The notes: a model not told the origin generated them from the sequence alone. A stretch of DNA of 64,000 nt from JAIQFR01 sp041494445 (GCA_041494445.1 JBGQAU010000004.1:1-64000), one strand, 5' to 3'; positions 1 through 7,865 are shown, counted from the first letter of the stretch. Made by a program: numbers and translations.

Positions 1-140
1 GCGACGATCCCGTCGGCCGGTGCGCCGGCCTTGTACGAGGTCAGGATGGAGTTGACTGTCAACTCCTCCGCGCCCGCCGCCATCACGGAAAGCGCCAGCA
101 GCGCGACACCGAGCAGAGAACCTGAGACGACGCGTTTCAT
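1..140 (-). CDS. Secreted protein, N-terminal part only
   Basis: This is the beginning of a leftward gene that runs off the left edge. Reading from an ATG at 140-138 it starts MKRVVSGSLLGVALLALSV, a typical Sec signal peptide with two basic residues, a hydrophobic core and a likely cleavage after AAGA. The visible mature part reads EELTVNSILTSYKAGAP, which resembles short periplasmic proteins with an LTV-hydrophobic-KAG motif; that likeness is weak. A strong ribosome-binding site (GGAGAGGAGGG on the minus strand) lies just upstream of the ATG, which fixes the start. Only 46 residues are visible, so no function is assigned. Confidence 0.6.
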   Translation of the reverse strand, partial: MKRVVSGSLLGVALLALSVMAAGAEELTVNSILTSYKAGAPADGIV

Positions 141-448
141 GGGGCACCCTCCTCTCCCAGACCCATTTCGAATCGAGCTGACCGGACCTCCGATCACTTC
201 TTCGAGAGTACAGATCGGCAGCCAGGCGGACGCCATGGGGTGTTCACCCCACCGGGGATCTCATCACTCCTCCGGGCTCGTGACCCGAGAGGAAGAGGGC
301 ATCTTGATGCGCTCGCCTCCGGCTCGCGCCTTTGCGGGTTCGAGTCCTGGTGGGGGCATTCACGGCTGCCGGTGACGAACCAGGCCCCAAGTGACTGAAT
401 TAGCGACGGTTAAATGATCCAGCTGGGCATCGGTCCCGACTTGTTACC
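141..448. other. Intergenic stretch without a gene
   Basis: No convincing coding sequence. It holds the 5' region of the leftward secreted gene, a perfect 7-bp inverted repeat around 235-250 (TGGGGTG-TT-CACCCCA), and one copy of the tRNA-3'-end-like repeat (272-361). The inverted repeat resembles, with one extra base, the GTAGGGT/ACCCCAT promoter sites found at 25-40 kb. Confidence 0.5.
272..361 (+). repeat. tRNA-3'-end-like repeat, copy A
   Basis: This 90-bp element ends in GGTTCGAGTCC and then TGGTGGGGGCATTC at 337-361, which looks like a T-arm and acceptor 3' strand of a tRNA. It aligns with a second copy at 2613-2704; the final 25 bp differ at only two positions. Upstream of the T-arm block both copies carry a GAGAGGAA segment and a GC-rich hairpin with a TCC loop. 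No complete cloverleaf can be drawn, so it is not called a tRNA. The two copies bracket the toxin-antitoxin cassette, as attachment-site repeats of an integrated element would. Confidence 0.5.
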
Positions 449-477
449 TTGTCTATTACTAATAGACGCGCTACTAT
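449..477 (+). promoter_or_regulatory. Promoter of toxin-antitoxin pair, probably leaderless
   Basis: A -35 box TTGTCT (449-454) and a -10 box TACTAT (472-477) are separated by exactly 17 bp. Transcription would begin near 484, directly at the ATG at 485, and no ribosome-binding site is present. The message is therefore probably leaderless. This argues against the in-frame TTG at 449 as the start, since it lies in the -35 box. Confidence 0.6.
451..467. promoter_or_regulatory. Operator palindrome in the promoter spacer
   Basis: GTCTATTA-C-TAATAGAC is a perfect 8-1-8 inverted repeat lying between the -35 and -10 boxes. The half-site CTATTAC recurs 21 bp further on (474-480), on the same face of the helix and over the -10 box. 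A dimeric repressor bound here would block RNA polymerase. AbiEi-type antitoxins are known to bind inverted repeats in their own promoters, so autoregulation by the first gene product is the simplest reading. Confidence 0.6.
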
Positions 478-484
478 TACGGAC

Positions 485-1522
485 ATGGTTCCTCCAAACG
501 ACGCCATCATCCACCGTTGCGTGGAACGCCTGCGCGAACTGCCGTTCGTGGAGGAGGTCACCCTGCGCCAGGAGGTCGACCGACTCGCCGGCAGGGTCGA
601 CGGGGTGATCCGCGTCGTCACCACGACCACCAAGAAGGACTACGTGATCGAGGCCACTCGAACGCACCTGACCCAAACCGTCGTGCAAGGAGTGATCGCT
701 CGAGCGGCTCGATACGCGCCCACACCATGGATCTTGTTCGCGAGGCACGTGGGGCGCCCTCTGGCCCACCTGCTCGCCGAGCAAGACGTGAACTTCGTGG
801 ATCTGGCAGGTAACTGCCGGCTCCGCGTGAATCGGAAGCACTTCGGAATGATCGAAGGACGCCCCCCCGAACGCCGCCCCCGGGAAGGACGTGGCATCGG
901 TGTACCGGGCCTGCAGATTCTGTTCGCAATCCTCGTCCGACCGGCGCTTCTGAACGCGCCGATCCGCACCCTCGCGGAAGCCGCGGGCGTGGCAAGAGCC
1001 ACCGCTGCGGACCGACTCGCTCAGCTCCGGGAGCAGGGCCTCGTCTTCGAGATGAACCGAGAAAAGCGCCTCGCCGAACCTCGGCGAATCCTCGATCGAT
1101 GGCTGAAGGGCTACGAAACGCAGGTTCGCCCCCGCCTTCTCATCGGGCGGTACCGAACCCAGGACCGGGATCCGAATGCCCTCGAGCAGCGCATCGAGCA
1201 GGAGCTCGGCAACGATCTCGGATGGGCGTGGGGTGGCGGCGCGGCCGCGTACCGGCTCACCCGGTACTACCGTGGTCCGGACACGACCGTGCACATCCAA
1301 CCGGATCCCGGGATCGATGTCGTCAAGCGTCTGCGCGCCCTCCGCGCGAACGACGGACCGCTGATCCTGATGCGAGCGCCCGGGCCGATCGCGTTCGAAG
1401 GCGAGCAGCCCCGCACGGTGAACCCGCTCCTCATCTACACGGAGTTGCTGTTCGCCGAAGACAAGCGGGCCCGTGAGGCGGCCGACATGATTCAGAGGAA
1501 GTACTTGGGACATCTCACATGA
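485..1522 (+). CDS. AbiEi/COG4861-like antitoxin with winged helix
   Basis: A 345-residue protein, probably the antitoxin and transcriptional repressor of a type IV-like toxin-antitoxin pair. The N-terminal part carries a YVIEAT strand and an NFVDLAGNCRL motif typical of AbiEi-like/COG4861 proteins. A winged helix-turn-helix follows at about residues 140-185 (IRTLAEAAGVARATAADRL), and a C-terminal domain of about 150 residues completes it. The start is the ATG at 485, because the promoter boxes leave no room for the TTG at 449. The stop overlaps the next ATG by 4 bp, so the two genes are translationally coupled. The family assignment rests on motif recognition; a plain transcriptional regulator of the nucleotidyltransferase is the alternative. 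Confidence 0.65.
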   Translation: MVPPNDAIIHRCVERLRELPFVEEVTLRQEVDRLAGRVDGVIRVVTTTTKKDYVIEATRTHLTQTVVQGVIARAARYAPTPWILFARHVGRPLAHLLAEQDVNFVDLAGNCRLRVNRKHFGMIEGRPPERRPREGRGIGVPGLQILFAILVRPALLNAPIRTLAEAAGVARATAADRLAQLREQGLVFEMNREKRLAEPRRILDRWLKGYETQVRPRLLIGRYRTQDRDPNALEQRIEQELGNDLGWAWGGGAAAYRLTRYYRGPDTTVHIQPDPGIDVVKRLRALRANDGPLILMRAPGPIAFEGEQPRTVNPLLIYTELLFAEDKRAREAADMIQRKYLGHLT

Positions 1523-2307
1523 ACGGCTTCGTGCCGACCCACGTTCCGGTTCTGCGGGCGTTGGGAGAAATCTGGGGCCCCGATCGTTTCATCGTCATCG
1601 GCGCGGCGGCCGTGGGTTATCACATCGGCATGACCTGGCGCGGAACGCTCGACCTCGACCTGTCCGTCGCCGCTGGAATCGAGAAATACGAGGCGGATCT
1701 CGAAGGCCTGGGCTGGCGTCAAGACGAGAAGGTGCCGCAACGCTGGTATTCGCCCGAGGATCTGATCATCGATGTCGTCCCTGCAGAGCCGAATTCGATC
1801 CGTGCCGGCAGTTTCGCCTGGCCGGATGGCAGCACGATGAACCTGCTCGGATTCCGGCTTGCCTTCGCGGATGCAATCCCGGTCGAGATCGGACTCGCAA
1901 CCAACATTCGAGTCGCGTCGTTGAGGTCGATCGTGGTCCTGAAGATGTCTGCGTATCTGGACACGCCGTGGGAACGGGAAACCGACCTCGCGGACATAGC
2001 GCACATTCTGGAAGCGTTCGTCGGGCCCGACGCGGACGAACGATGGAGTCCCGAGGTCATCGAGCTGGGCCTCGACTACGACGACGTGAGCCCGTACCTG
2101 CTCGGGAGCCAGCTCGCAACGGTGGTGGACGGACCCGAGTCCACGCTCATCCGTCGATTCCTGCGTTCAGCCGAAGACGACACGGATGGACTGGCGACAC
2201 TTGGGCGGATGGCGCGTCGCGCGCCGGCCGGCTGGCGGGATCCCGACTCGCTCCGATCGCGGGTCCGAGCGTTCGGCCGGGAACTTGGCGTAAAACGGCA
2301 CCTTTGA
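1519..2307 (+). CDS. AbiEii-like nucleotidyltransferase, putative toxin
   Basis: A 262-residue protein of the MNT-type nucleotidyltransferase superfamily. Residues 20-60 show a glycine-rich stretch (VIGAAAVGYH) followed by T-x-D-x-D-x-S (TLDLDLSV), the arrangement that carries the metal-binding aspartates in AbiEii-like toxins. Known members transfer nucleotides to tRNA or other acceptors and inhibit growth. The gene starts with ATGA overlapping the upstream stop and ends just before a gene-poor stretch. Toxicity is inferred from the pairing and the motif; a housekeeping nucleotidyltransferase is possible. Confidence 0.6.
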   Translation: MNGFVPTHVPVLRALGEIWGPDRFIVIGAAAVGYHIGMTWRGTLDLDLSVAAGIEKYEADLEGLGWRQDEKVPQRWYSPEDLIIDVVPAEPNSIRAGSFAWPDGSTMNLLGFRLAFADAIPVEIGLATNIRVASLRSIVVLKMSAYLDTPWERETDLADIAHILEAFVGPDADERWSPEVIELGLDYDDVSPYLLGSQLATVVDGPESTLIRRFLRSAEDDTDGLATLGRMARRAPAGWRDPDSLRSRVRAFGRELGVKRHL

Positions 2308-2450
2308 GCGCGGCACACGACTCTTGACAGATCCTCAAGACGGGCATGGGCGAGTGCGAGAACGACATCCTCGCTGCGCTGCCGAACCGGCGATCCCCCT
2401 GGCGCTCGGGGCGTGCTGCACCAGCTCGCCTCTCGGATCGCGCGTCCGTG

Positions 2451-2524
2451 CGCAACTCGCGCAACTCTACGCAAACTCTACGCAACAGCATGGAAGCGGT
2501 GGACACCGATGGAAGCGGTGGACA
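2451..2524 (+). repeat. Two sets of short tandem repeats
   Basis: The first set is CGCAACTC (2451), CGCAACTCTA (2460), CGCAAACTCTA (2470) and CGCAACA (2481). The second set is TGGAAGCGGTGGACA at 2491-2505 and again at 2510-2524. Such clustered short repeats next to a tRNA-like core are what integrase arm-type sites look like; that role is inferred. Confidence 0.45.
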
Positions 2525-2531
2525 AGAAAAT

Positions 2532-2566
2532 GGGCGCCGTTTCGGAAAAAGCTTGAAACGGCGCCC
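2532..2566. terminator. Strong 12-bp hairpin, possible bidirectional terminator
   Basis: GGGCGCCGTTTC at 2532-2543 pairs perfectly with GAAACGGCGCCC at 2555-2566 around an 11-base loop. On the minus strand the stem is followed by ATTTTCTTGT, a moderate T tract; on the plus strand by TCGAAATTTTCC. It could end transcription from the toxin-antitoxin genes or insulate the next gene. Confidence 0.45.
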
Positions 2567-2578
2567 TCGAAATTTTCC

Positions 2579-2704
2579 CTCATAATCCGCTGGTCCCAGG
2601 TGTGCTCGCCCTTCGGGCTCGCCACCGGAGAGGAATCTGGCTTCTCTTGACGCGTTCGCCTCCGGCGAACGCTCTCGCCGGTTCGAGTCCTAGTGGGGAC
2701 ATTC
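2579..2704 (+). repeat. tRNA-3'-end-like repeat, copy B, interrupted T-arm
   Basis: The element begins with CTCATAA (2579-2585, the usual anticodon loop of CAU-reading tRNAs) and runs to CCAGG (2596-2600), the 5' strand of a T stem. Its partner GGTTCGAGTCCTAG and the acceptor-like TGGGGACATTC appear only at 2680-2704, so about 80 bp have been inserted at the T stem-loop junction. The insert contains a perfect 9-bp hairpin with a TCC loop (2652-2672). Positions 2613-2704 align with copy A at 272-361. It is probably a relic of recombination at a tRNA target rather than a working tRNA. Confidence 0.5.
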
Positions 2705-2797
2705 GGTGCTCCAGAGGCGACTGACGGTCGCTCTCGGGCCGAACCGGACGTCTTGGGGATGCGGACGGGAACGACGGGACAGAAGGATGGAGGCGAG

Positions 2798-3400
2798 GTG
2801 AACAGAGTCATCCTAGAGATCTTCTCCGACTACCTCTGACCGTACTGCTGGCTGGCGGAGCCGGCCGTGCACGAGCTCGTGAAATCGGACCCGGCCGTCG
2901 AGATCGTCTGGCGCGCGTTCGAGTTGCGTCCCGAGCCCGTCCCGACCCTCGATCCGGGCGGAGAGTACCTGCAGCGCGCTTGGGAGCACTCGGTGCATCC
3001 GCTGGCCGAGAGGCTGGGGGTGACGATGCGGCTCCCGGCCTTCCAGCCCCGCTCCCGACGGGCGCACGAGGCGGCGCACTGGGCGCGGTCGCGAGGGCGC
3101 TTCGACGATTTCCACGCGGCCGTCTTCCGCGCCTTCTTCGAGAGGGGGGAGGACATCGGTGGGATCGCGGTCCTCGTCTCCCTCGCCGAGGCGCAAGGGC
3201 TGGACGGCGAGTCGTTACGCGACGCGCTCGAGCGTCGCGAGTCCGAGAAGAGCGTGCTCGCCGACGAGCGTGAAGCGGAGGCGCTCGGGATCCACGGCGT
3301 CCCGGCGTTCATCGCGGATCGACGAGCCGCGCTGACCGGCGTTCAACCCGTGGAAAACCTAAGGAAGATCGTCGAGCGCGTTCGCGCCGCGAGGGGATGA
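2798..3400 (+). CDS. FrnE/DsbA-family oxidoreductase, probable selenoprotein
   Basis: A thioredoxin-fold thiol:disulfide oxidoreductase of the FrnE type, about 200 residues. The gene starts at GTG 2798, preceded by GGAGG. The first residues read VNRVILEIFSDYL, then an in-frame TGA at 2837-2839, then PYCWLAEP. In FrnE homologues this site reads SDYxCPYCWLAEP, so UGA replaces the first Cys of the CxxC motif (UPYC). The rest is intact to the end, including the cis-proline segment GVPAFI and the AALTGVQP region typical of FrnE. A hairpin that fits a bacterial SECIS starts 11 bases after the UGA. The downstream frame alone, from GTG 2867, would lack the active site. A nonsense mutation is the alternative, but the exact position of the UGA and the hairpin argue for selenocysteine. 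Confidence 0.75.
2850..2866 (+). promoter_or_regulatory. Bacterial SECIS-like hairpin after in-frame UGA
   Basis: GGCTGGC (2850-2856) pairs with GCCGGCC (2860-2866) as a 7-bp stem with one G-U pair and a GGA loop (2857-2859). The loop lies 17 bases after the UGA and opens with G. Bacterial SECIS elements are known to place a small apical loop with an early G about 16-37 bases downstream of the UGA, where SelB binds. Confidence 0.6.
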
Positions 3401-3466
3401 ATCCGGCGGGCATCGGGCGCCCGTACTACATCAGCGGCGTGAGCTCCACCGAGAGCCGGGGAGCGG

Positions 3467-3645
3467 TCAGAACGCAAGCCAGGCCATCACGAAGAACGTG
3501 TCGTTTCCCGAGGCGTTCCGGCCGGTGTCCGCGTAGTTACTCCCGCTCCCGTCGAACTTCCCGTACGCCGTGTACTGGAGCGAGAGTCTTGCGTTCTGCC
3601 ACGGCATGAAGTCGAAGCCGGCGACGAACACAACGGGTCCGACGC
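3467..3645 (-). pseudogene. C-terminal remnant of an outer-membrane porin-like protein
   Basis: A leftward reading frame directly behind the isocitrate lyase gene encodes about 60 residues ending in NDTFFVMAWLAF, with RLSLQYTAYGKFDGSGSNY before it. This is the look of the last beta-strands of an outer-membrane barrel, with the terminal Phe, as in porin-like proteins near multihaem cytochromes. No start codon or upstream part exists, because the frame runs into the isocitrate lyase gene in another frame. It is a truncated relic. Confidence 0.5.
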
Positions 3646-5916
3646 CTAGGTCGGCGGCGGCCCCGTCTTGTCGATCAGACGCATCAGCGCGCGGCGGTCG
3701 GGTTCGAGCAGCTCGGCGATCCGATCTTTGTGGACTTCCGCGACGATGATGTGCCCGACCTCGTTGCGGACGTCGCGGAAAATCCCGTGGCTCTTCATCT
3801 TCCTGGCCTGGTACTCGTTGTCCTCGGTCGGATCGACGTAGTGCACCAAGGACGCCTTGTACCGGTGAATCAAGAAAAGGGTCACCAGGGTCATCAGCCT
3901 CTTCTTGCGCAGGGATCGGTCGAACGCGTTCTGGTCGCGAACCGAGAGGATGCTGCGGTCTCGCCGGTCGTGGATGTTGGCGAAGATGACGTTCGCCTTT
4001 TCCTCGCCCGTCTGGCTGAAGAGGCCCAGCTCCAGGACTTCCGAGCCGGGGGTGTGCGGCCGCAGATGCACCCGCAGCTCCAGCGGGAGCTGGTAGTGTT
4101 TTGCCCACAGGCCGAGCCACTCCGCGAGTAGCTTGGGCGGAACCTCGGTCTGGACCAGATGCTGGACCTGGGTCGAGCCCTTCCCCATCGCCTTGGTCGC
4201 CGCGGTGTGGCCGGTGGAGGCCATCAACGCGCTGTCGAGCCGCGGGCCGCCCACGAGGGTCTGCGGCGTCCGGTACGGCGATTCGAGCAATCGGAATTTC
4301 CTCTGCAGGCGCGCCAGGGCCAGCATGCCGTCCTGTCTCAGGGCTGCGGCGAATTCCTCGGCCGCGAGGCCGTCGATCTGGTGCCCTCCGTACGTAATGA
4401 AGTTGAAGACGTAGCCGAGCTTCCCTAGCTCTTCCGGAAAGCGCCTCATCTCCTCGTCGCTCATTCCGGTGGTGTCCCAGTTGAACGACGGCGAGAGGTT
4501 GTACGCGAGCATCTTGTCGGGGTACTCGGCGTGAATAGCGCGCGCGAACGTCCGGGCGTCCTCGAGGTCGGCCGTCTTGGTCTCCATCCAGAGCAGGTCG
4601 GCGAACGGGGCGACCGCGAGCGACTTCGAGGCCGCGTACTCGATCCCGCTCTCGACCTGGTAGTAGCCCTCGGGCGACTTCGTCGGCTCGCAGTCCCAGT
4701 TGACGTGGATGCCGAGCGACAGAGCCTTCTCGCGAGCGGCGTAGAAGGAGGCCTTCCGGGCGAAAGCCTGCCACTCCTCGACGCTCACGTCGAAACGCTG
4801 TCCCTCGGCCAACCTGAGGGACAGCGCGTCCGCCACCGCCTGGCCGTACGTCTTCAGCCCCGCTTCCGCCTCCCAGGCATCCACGCAGCGAGTCAGGATC
4901 CCGTCGAGAGCCTGCTCGAGGATGGGCGATTTCGCGCTCTTCAGCGCGCTGGCTGCATCCCTGACGAGCGCCGTCACACCGGTCCGCTCGAGCCACTTGA
5001 AGGCGGCGTCGTATTCGACCTCGGAGATCGCATAGAGGAGGTGCCCGCGGGCCTCGCCGATCCCCAGATCGTGGAGCATCTTGAGGATGGCGATGTTGCA
5101 GACCTTGTAGCTCGGCAGGTCGACGTTCGTCGCGCCGAGAATGAACGGCTGATCGCGCTCGTCGCCGCGTCCATCGATGAAGGTTGCGGACTCCGCGTCG
5201 GTGCGGGCCACGATGATCCCCGGCACCCCCATGATGTCGAGCTGGAAGCGGGCAGCGTTCAGCCGCTTGATCTGCTCGTCCTGGGGCACCAGTACCTTGC
5301 CCCCCTGGTGGCCGCACTTCTTGACGCCCGGCTTCTGGTCCTCGATGTGGAAGCCGGGTATGCCCACCTCCACGAAACGGCGGATCAGGTTCCGGACGTG
5401 GGCGTCGCCGCCGTGGCCGGTGTCGGCGTCGGCGATGATGAACGGCCGATAGTCGACGACCGGGGTGGTCTCGAGCTGTTTCGCGCTCATGCGCGCGCGG
5501 GCGAAATGCTGGTTCTTGTCGGCGGCCAGCAGCATTCGCACGATGGGAGCTCCCTCGTCCGGCACCTGGCTGAGCGGATAGCTCGCCAGGTCGGCTCCCG
5601 GATCTTCCGCGCGCGATCCCTTCGCGGAGGTCGCCCAGCCGCCGAGGTAGATCGCCTCGATTCCGAGCCGTTTCATGGTCACGGCCTGGCCCGGGGAGTA
5701 GGGACCGAACGTGGTGATCTGGGATCGCTGCGCGAAGAGTTCCCGGAGGCGCTCGTAGAACGCCTCGCCCGCGGCCCGGGCGACGACGTAGTCGGTCCGG
5801 ATGGTTCCGCGCTGCTCGGCGACCTCGCGAGGGGAATAGAGCCTCACGATCCCCTCGAATCGCGGGCTGTCGAGCCACTCTCGGACCTCCGCGACCTGCT
5901 GCTCGAACGAAATCAT
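3646..5916 (-). CDS. aceA: Isocitrate lyase, long form
   Basis: A 756-residue isocitrate lyase, which splits isocitrate to glyoxylate and succinate in the glyoxylate shunt. The signature KKCGHQGGK (catalytic Cys) is present, with the metal-binding DADTGHGG segment before it. At over 750 residues it belongs with the long ICL2-type enzymes rather than the about 430-residue E. coli type. The start at ATG 5916 gives MISFEQQVAEV and overlaps the malate synthase stop by 4 bp, so the two genes form one operon. The frame stays open upstream, but that part overlaps malate synthase and is not used. Confidence 0.92.
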   Translation of the reverse strand: MISFEQQVAEVREWLDSPRFEGIVRLYSPREVAEQRGTIRTDYVVARAAGEAFYERLRELFAQRSQITTFGPYSPGQAVTMKRLGIEAIYLGGWATSAKGSRAEDPGADLASYPLSQVPDEGAPIVRMLLAADKNQHFARARMSAKQLETTPVVDYRPFIIADADTGHGGDAHVRNLIRRFVEVGIPGFHIEDQKPGVKKCGHQGGKVLVPQDEQIKRLNAARFQLDIMGVPGIIVARTDAESATFIDGRGDERDQPFILGATNVDLPSYKVCNIAILKMLHDLGIGEARGHLLYAISEVEYDAAFKWLERTGVTALVRDAASALKSAKSPILEQALDGILTRCVDAWEAEAGLKTYGQAVADALSLRLAEGQRFDVSVEEWQAFARKASFYAAREKALSLGIHVNWDCEPTKSPEGYYQVESGIEYAASKSLAVAPFADLLWMETKTADLEDARTFARAIHAEYPDKMLAYNLSPSFNWDTTGMSDEEMRRFPEELGKLGYVFNFITYGGHQIDGLAAEEFAAALRQDGMLALARLQRKFRLLESPYRTPQTLVGGPRLDSALMASTGHTAATKAMGKGSTQVQHLVQTEVPPKLLAEWLGLWAKHYQLPLELRVHLRPHTPGSEVLELGLFSQTGEEKANVIFANIHDRRDRSILSVRDQNAFDRSLRKKRLMTLVTLFLIHRYKASLVHYVDPTEDNEYQARKMKSHGIFRDVRNEVGHIIVAEVHKDRIAELLEPDRRALMRLIDKTGPPPT

Positions 5917-7865
5917 ACGGAATGCCTGCCTCTCTCCTCGTCCCGCGCAGCGACGAAGTCCAGGTTCTCGGTGATCCGCGTGCCGTCCCTGGCGTACGCG
6001 TCCATGTACAGGCCGATCCGCCGTCTCGCCTCGTCGAGATCGTGGTTGTCCAGGTTGATGTTGAGGAGGTCGATGTACCACGGTGCCTTGACGTCGGCCC
6101 GCACGTAGGTGCGGACGATCTCGCGGGCGATCGGAAGCGTCGTGTCCTTCGAGTCGTCGTGGACGTCCCGGTTCCCCGCGGCGCGGAGCTTCGCGTGCTC
6201 GGAGACGAGCAGCCTCTCGAAGAGCTCCGGGGTGAACGGATCGCCGGCTCTCGTCCCCGTGTCGGTATCGGCCTCGGTCAGGCGGGCGCGCTTGTGCAGC
6301 CACTCCCAGAGGATGCTCAGGCGGATCTCGCCCGTCGCCATGTCCTCCATCAGGTAGAGCACGTCGTCGTTCCCGAAGAAGTCGGCGGGCTTGAGCGCGG
6401 CCGCCTGAAACCCCTGTCCGAAGGCATTGCCGTACTGCAGGGCGACGCTCAGGAGGTCACGTGCCCCTCGGACGGTGCGGGGCGCGGGCTCGAGCGACGT
6501 GAGGCCGGCCGCATCGGCCCCGGTGTAGGTGAGGCGGGGGAACGGGCGGCCGAGCTGGTTGTCCTCTCCGATTCTCTCCCACACGGGTCGCACGATGTGC
6601 ACCATCTTCCAGTGGGCGATCCACTTCCCGCTCGCGCCCTCGCGCTGTTCCCGCACGGCACCCGCGACGGCCTTCTGCATTCCGCTTTCCACCCCGGCCC
6701 GCGAGCCGACGGGGATGTTGGGCTCCATACCGCCCTGCCACAACGCGAAGCGCCCCTGCCGGTCGGGCGTGTTGACCGCGCGCCGGACGCGATCCTCGTA
6801 GTTCCTCATGTACCCGTATGTCATCGTGACGGCGTCGATGTTGGGGTTCTGGAAATCGGGATCCCACGCCATGGCATCGGAAACGCTATTGATGTAGTCC
6901 CAGCGTCCGGTATTGAAGCCGACGAAGCGCGGGCCGAGAGCGGCGCGGATTTCCATGAGCTGGAAACTGGCCTCGAGCTGCTCGACGAGCACGTAGACCT
7001 TCACGGTTCCTCGGGCCAGGCCGAGGTGCGCTTCGAGCGCGGAGAGGATGTCGCTCCACAGCGCGGCTTCCTCGGCCGTCTGGATCTTGGGGAGGTACAC
7101 GACCACGGACGCGCCGGAGCCGCGAAGCGCCTCGTGGTTGTGGACGACGTACAGCGCGGCATCGACGATCGACGCCGAGAACCCCCTGCCGTCTCTCCAC
7201 CGCACGTGACGGTCGTCCAGGTGAAGCCCCCGGACTCGAAAGATCCTCGTCGTGAACTCGAGCTGCTTCCTCCATTCCTCGATGATCGGGCGTCCGAAGA
7301 AGCCCCGCGCCCACGCGTTCATCTCCTCGGCCACCTGGGCTGCGACCTGCAGGAAGACCGGGCTCGCTCCGATGGCCAGCTTGAGGTTCCGCTGGTTGTC
7401 GAGCGACATCGTCGAGATCTGACCGAGTGCGTCCTCGCCATCGAACATCCACCCGTCGGCGCCCGAGAGCAGGGCGTAGGCGACGTTCCGGATGCTCTTC
7501 TCGAGAGGCTCGTTCGGCTTCGCCGCGGGACCCGTCCCCTGGATCCACTGACGCCTCAGATCGGGAGGAATCTCGCCGCCCGCGAAGTTCCCCTCCCTGG
7601 CGTCACGGACCCTGATCCGCGTCCGCGAAATCACGGACTCCGGGTCGAGGAACCCGATCCTCTCCCTCGTTCGCGCCCGCTCCGCCCTCCGCCGGGCGCG
7701 AGCGGCCATGAGCGCTCTTCGATCGGGATCGAACCTCGCCAGAGCGGCGAGAGCCGACAACGCTCCGGGGGTGAAGATGTCCGGGTACTCTCTCTCGACG
7801 CCGGCACGTAGCTCGAGCCCGGAGGCGCCGCCGGACGCGCCGGTATCCCTGAGTTTCGCATCCAC
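5913..7865 (-). CDS. aceB: Malate synthase
   Basis: A malate synthase of about 650 residues, which condenses glyoxylate with acetyl-CoA to malate. Supporting segments include RGLHLDDRHVRW, YLPKIQTAEE, a VEQLEASFQLMEI stretch and WDYINSVSDAM, all typical of the TIM-barrel family. It is the first gene of the glyoxylate-shunt operon; its stop overlaps the isocitrate lyase ATG. The start is uncertain: GTG at 7865 gives VDAKLRDTG and removes a low-complexity lead, but the frame is open up to 7946. It is longer than the usual about 530-residue A form. Confidence 0.88.
   Translation of the reverse strand: MDAKLRDTGASGGASGLELRAGVEREYPDIFTPGALSALAALARFDPDRRALMAARARRRAERARTRERIGFLDPESVISRTRIRVRDAREGNFAGGEIPPDLRRQWIQGTGPAAKPNEPLEKSIRNVAYALLSGADGWMFDGEDALGQISTMSLDNQRNLKLAIGASPVFLQVAAQVAEEMNAWARGFFGRPIIEEWRKQLEFTTRIFRVRGLHLDDRHVRWRDGRGFSASIVDAALYVVHNHEALRGSGASVVVYLPKIQTAEEAALWSDILSALEAHLGLARGTVKVYVLVEQLEASFQLMEIRAALGPRFVGFNTGRWDYINSVSDAMAWDPDFQNPNIDAVTMTYGYMRNYEDRVRRAVNTPDRQGRFALWQGGMEPNIPVGSRAGVESGMQKAVAGAVREQREGASGKWIAHWKMVHIVRPVWERIGEDNQLGRPFPRLTYTGADAAGLTSLEPAPRTVRGARDLLSVALQYGNAFGQGFQAAALKPADFFGNDDVLYLMEDMATGEIRLSILWEWLHKRARLTEADTDTGTRAGDPFTPELFERLLVSEHAKLRAAGNRDVHDDSKDTTLPIAREIVRTYVRADVKAPWYIDLLNINLDNHDLDEARRRIGLYMDAYARDGTRITENLDFVAARDEERGRHSV

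Larger units (their letters stand above)
2308..2797. other. Gene-free stretch with repeats and hairpin
   Basis: 490 bp without a supported gene. In order it holds four tandem CGCAA(A)CTC-type repeats (2451-2487), two copies of a TGGAAGCGGTGGACA repeat (2491-2505, 2510-2524), a 12-bp perfect hairpin (2532-2566), a tRNA-like anticodon-loop sequence CTCATAA (2579-2585), and the second tRNA-3'-end-like repeat. The arrangement resembles an attachment region with integrase arm sites, but no integrase gene is present. Confidence 0.45.

Noticed and set aside
2579..2704. A tRNA-Sec gene serving the UGA-containing gene downstream
   Set aside because: The long hairpin arm is suggestive, but no loop offers a UCA anticodon in the right setting, and the T stem and acceptor do not pair.
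4531..7811. Long plus-strand frames over isocitrate lyase and malate synthase
   Set aside because: They are antisense to two well-supported enzymes, and their products show no domain.
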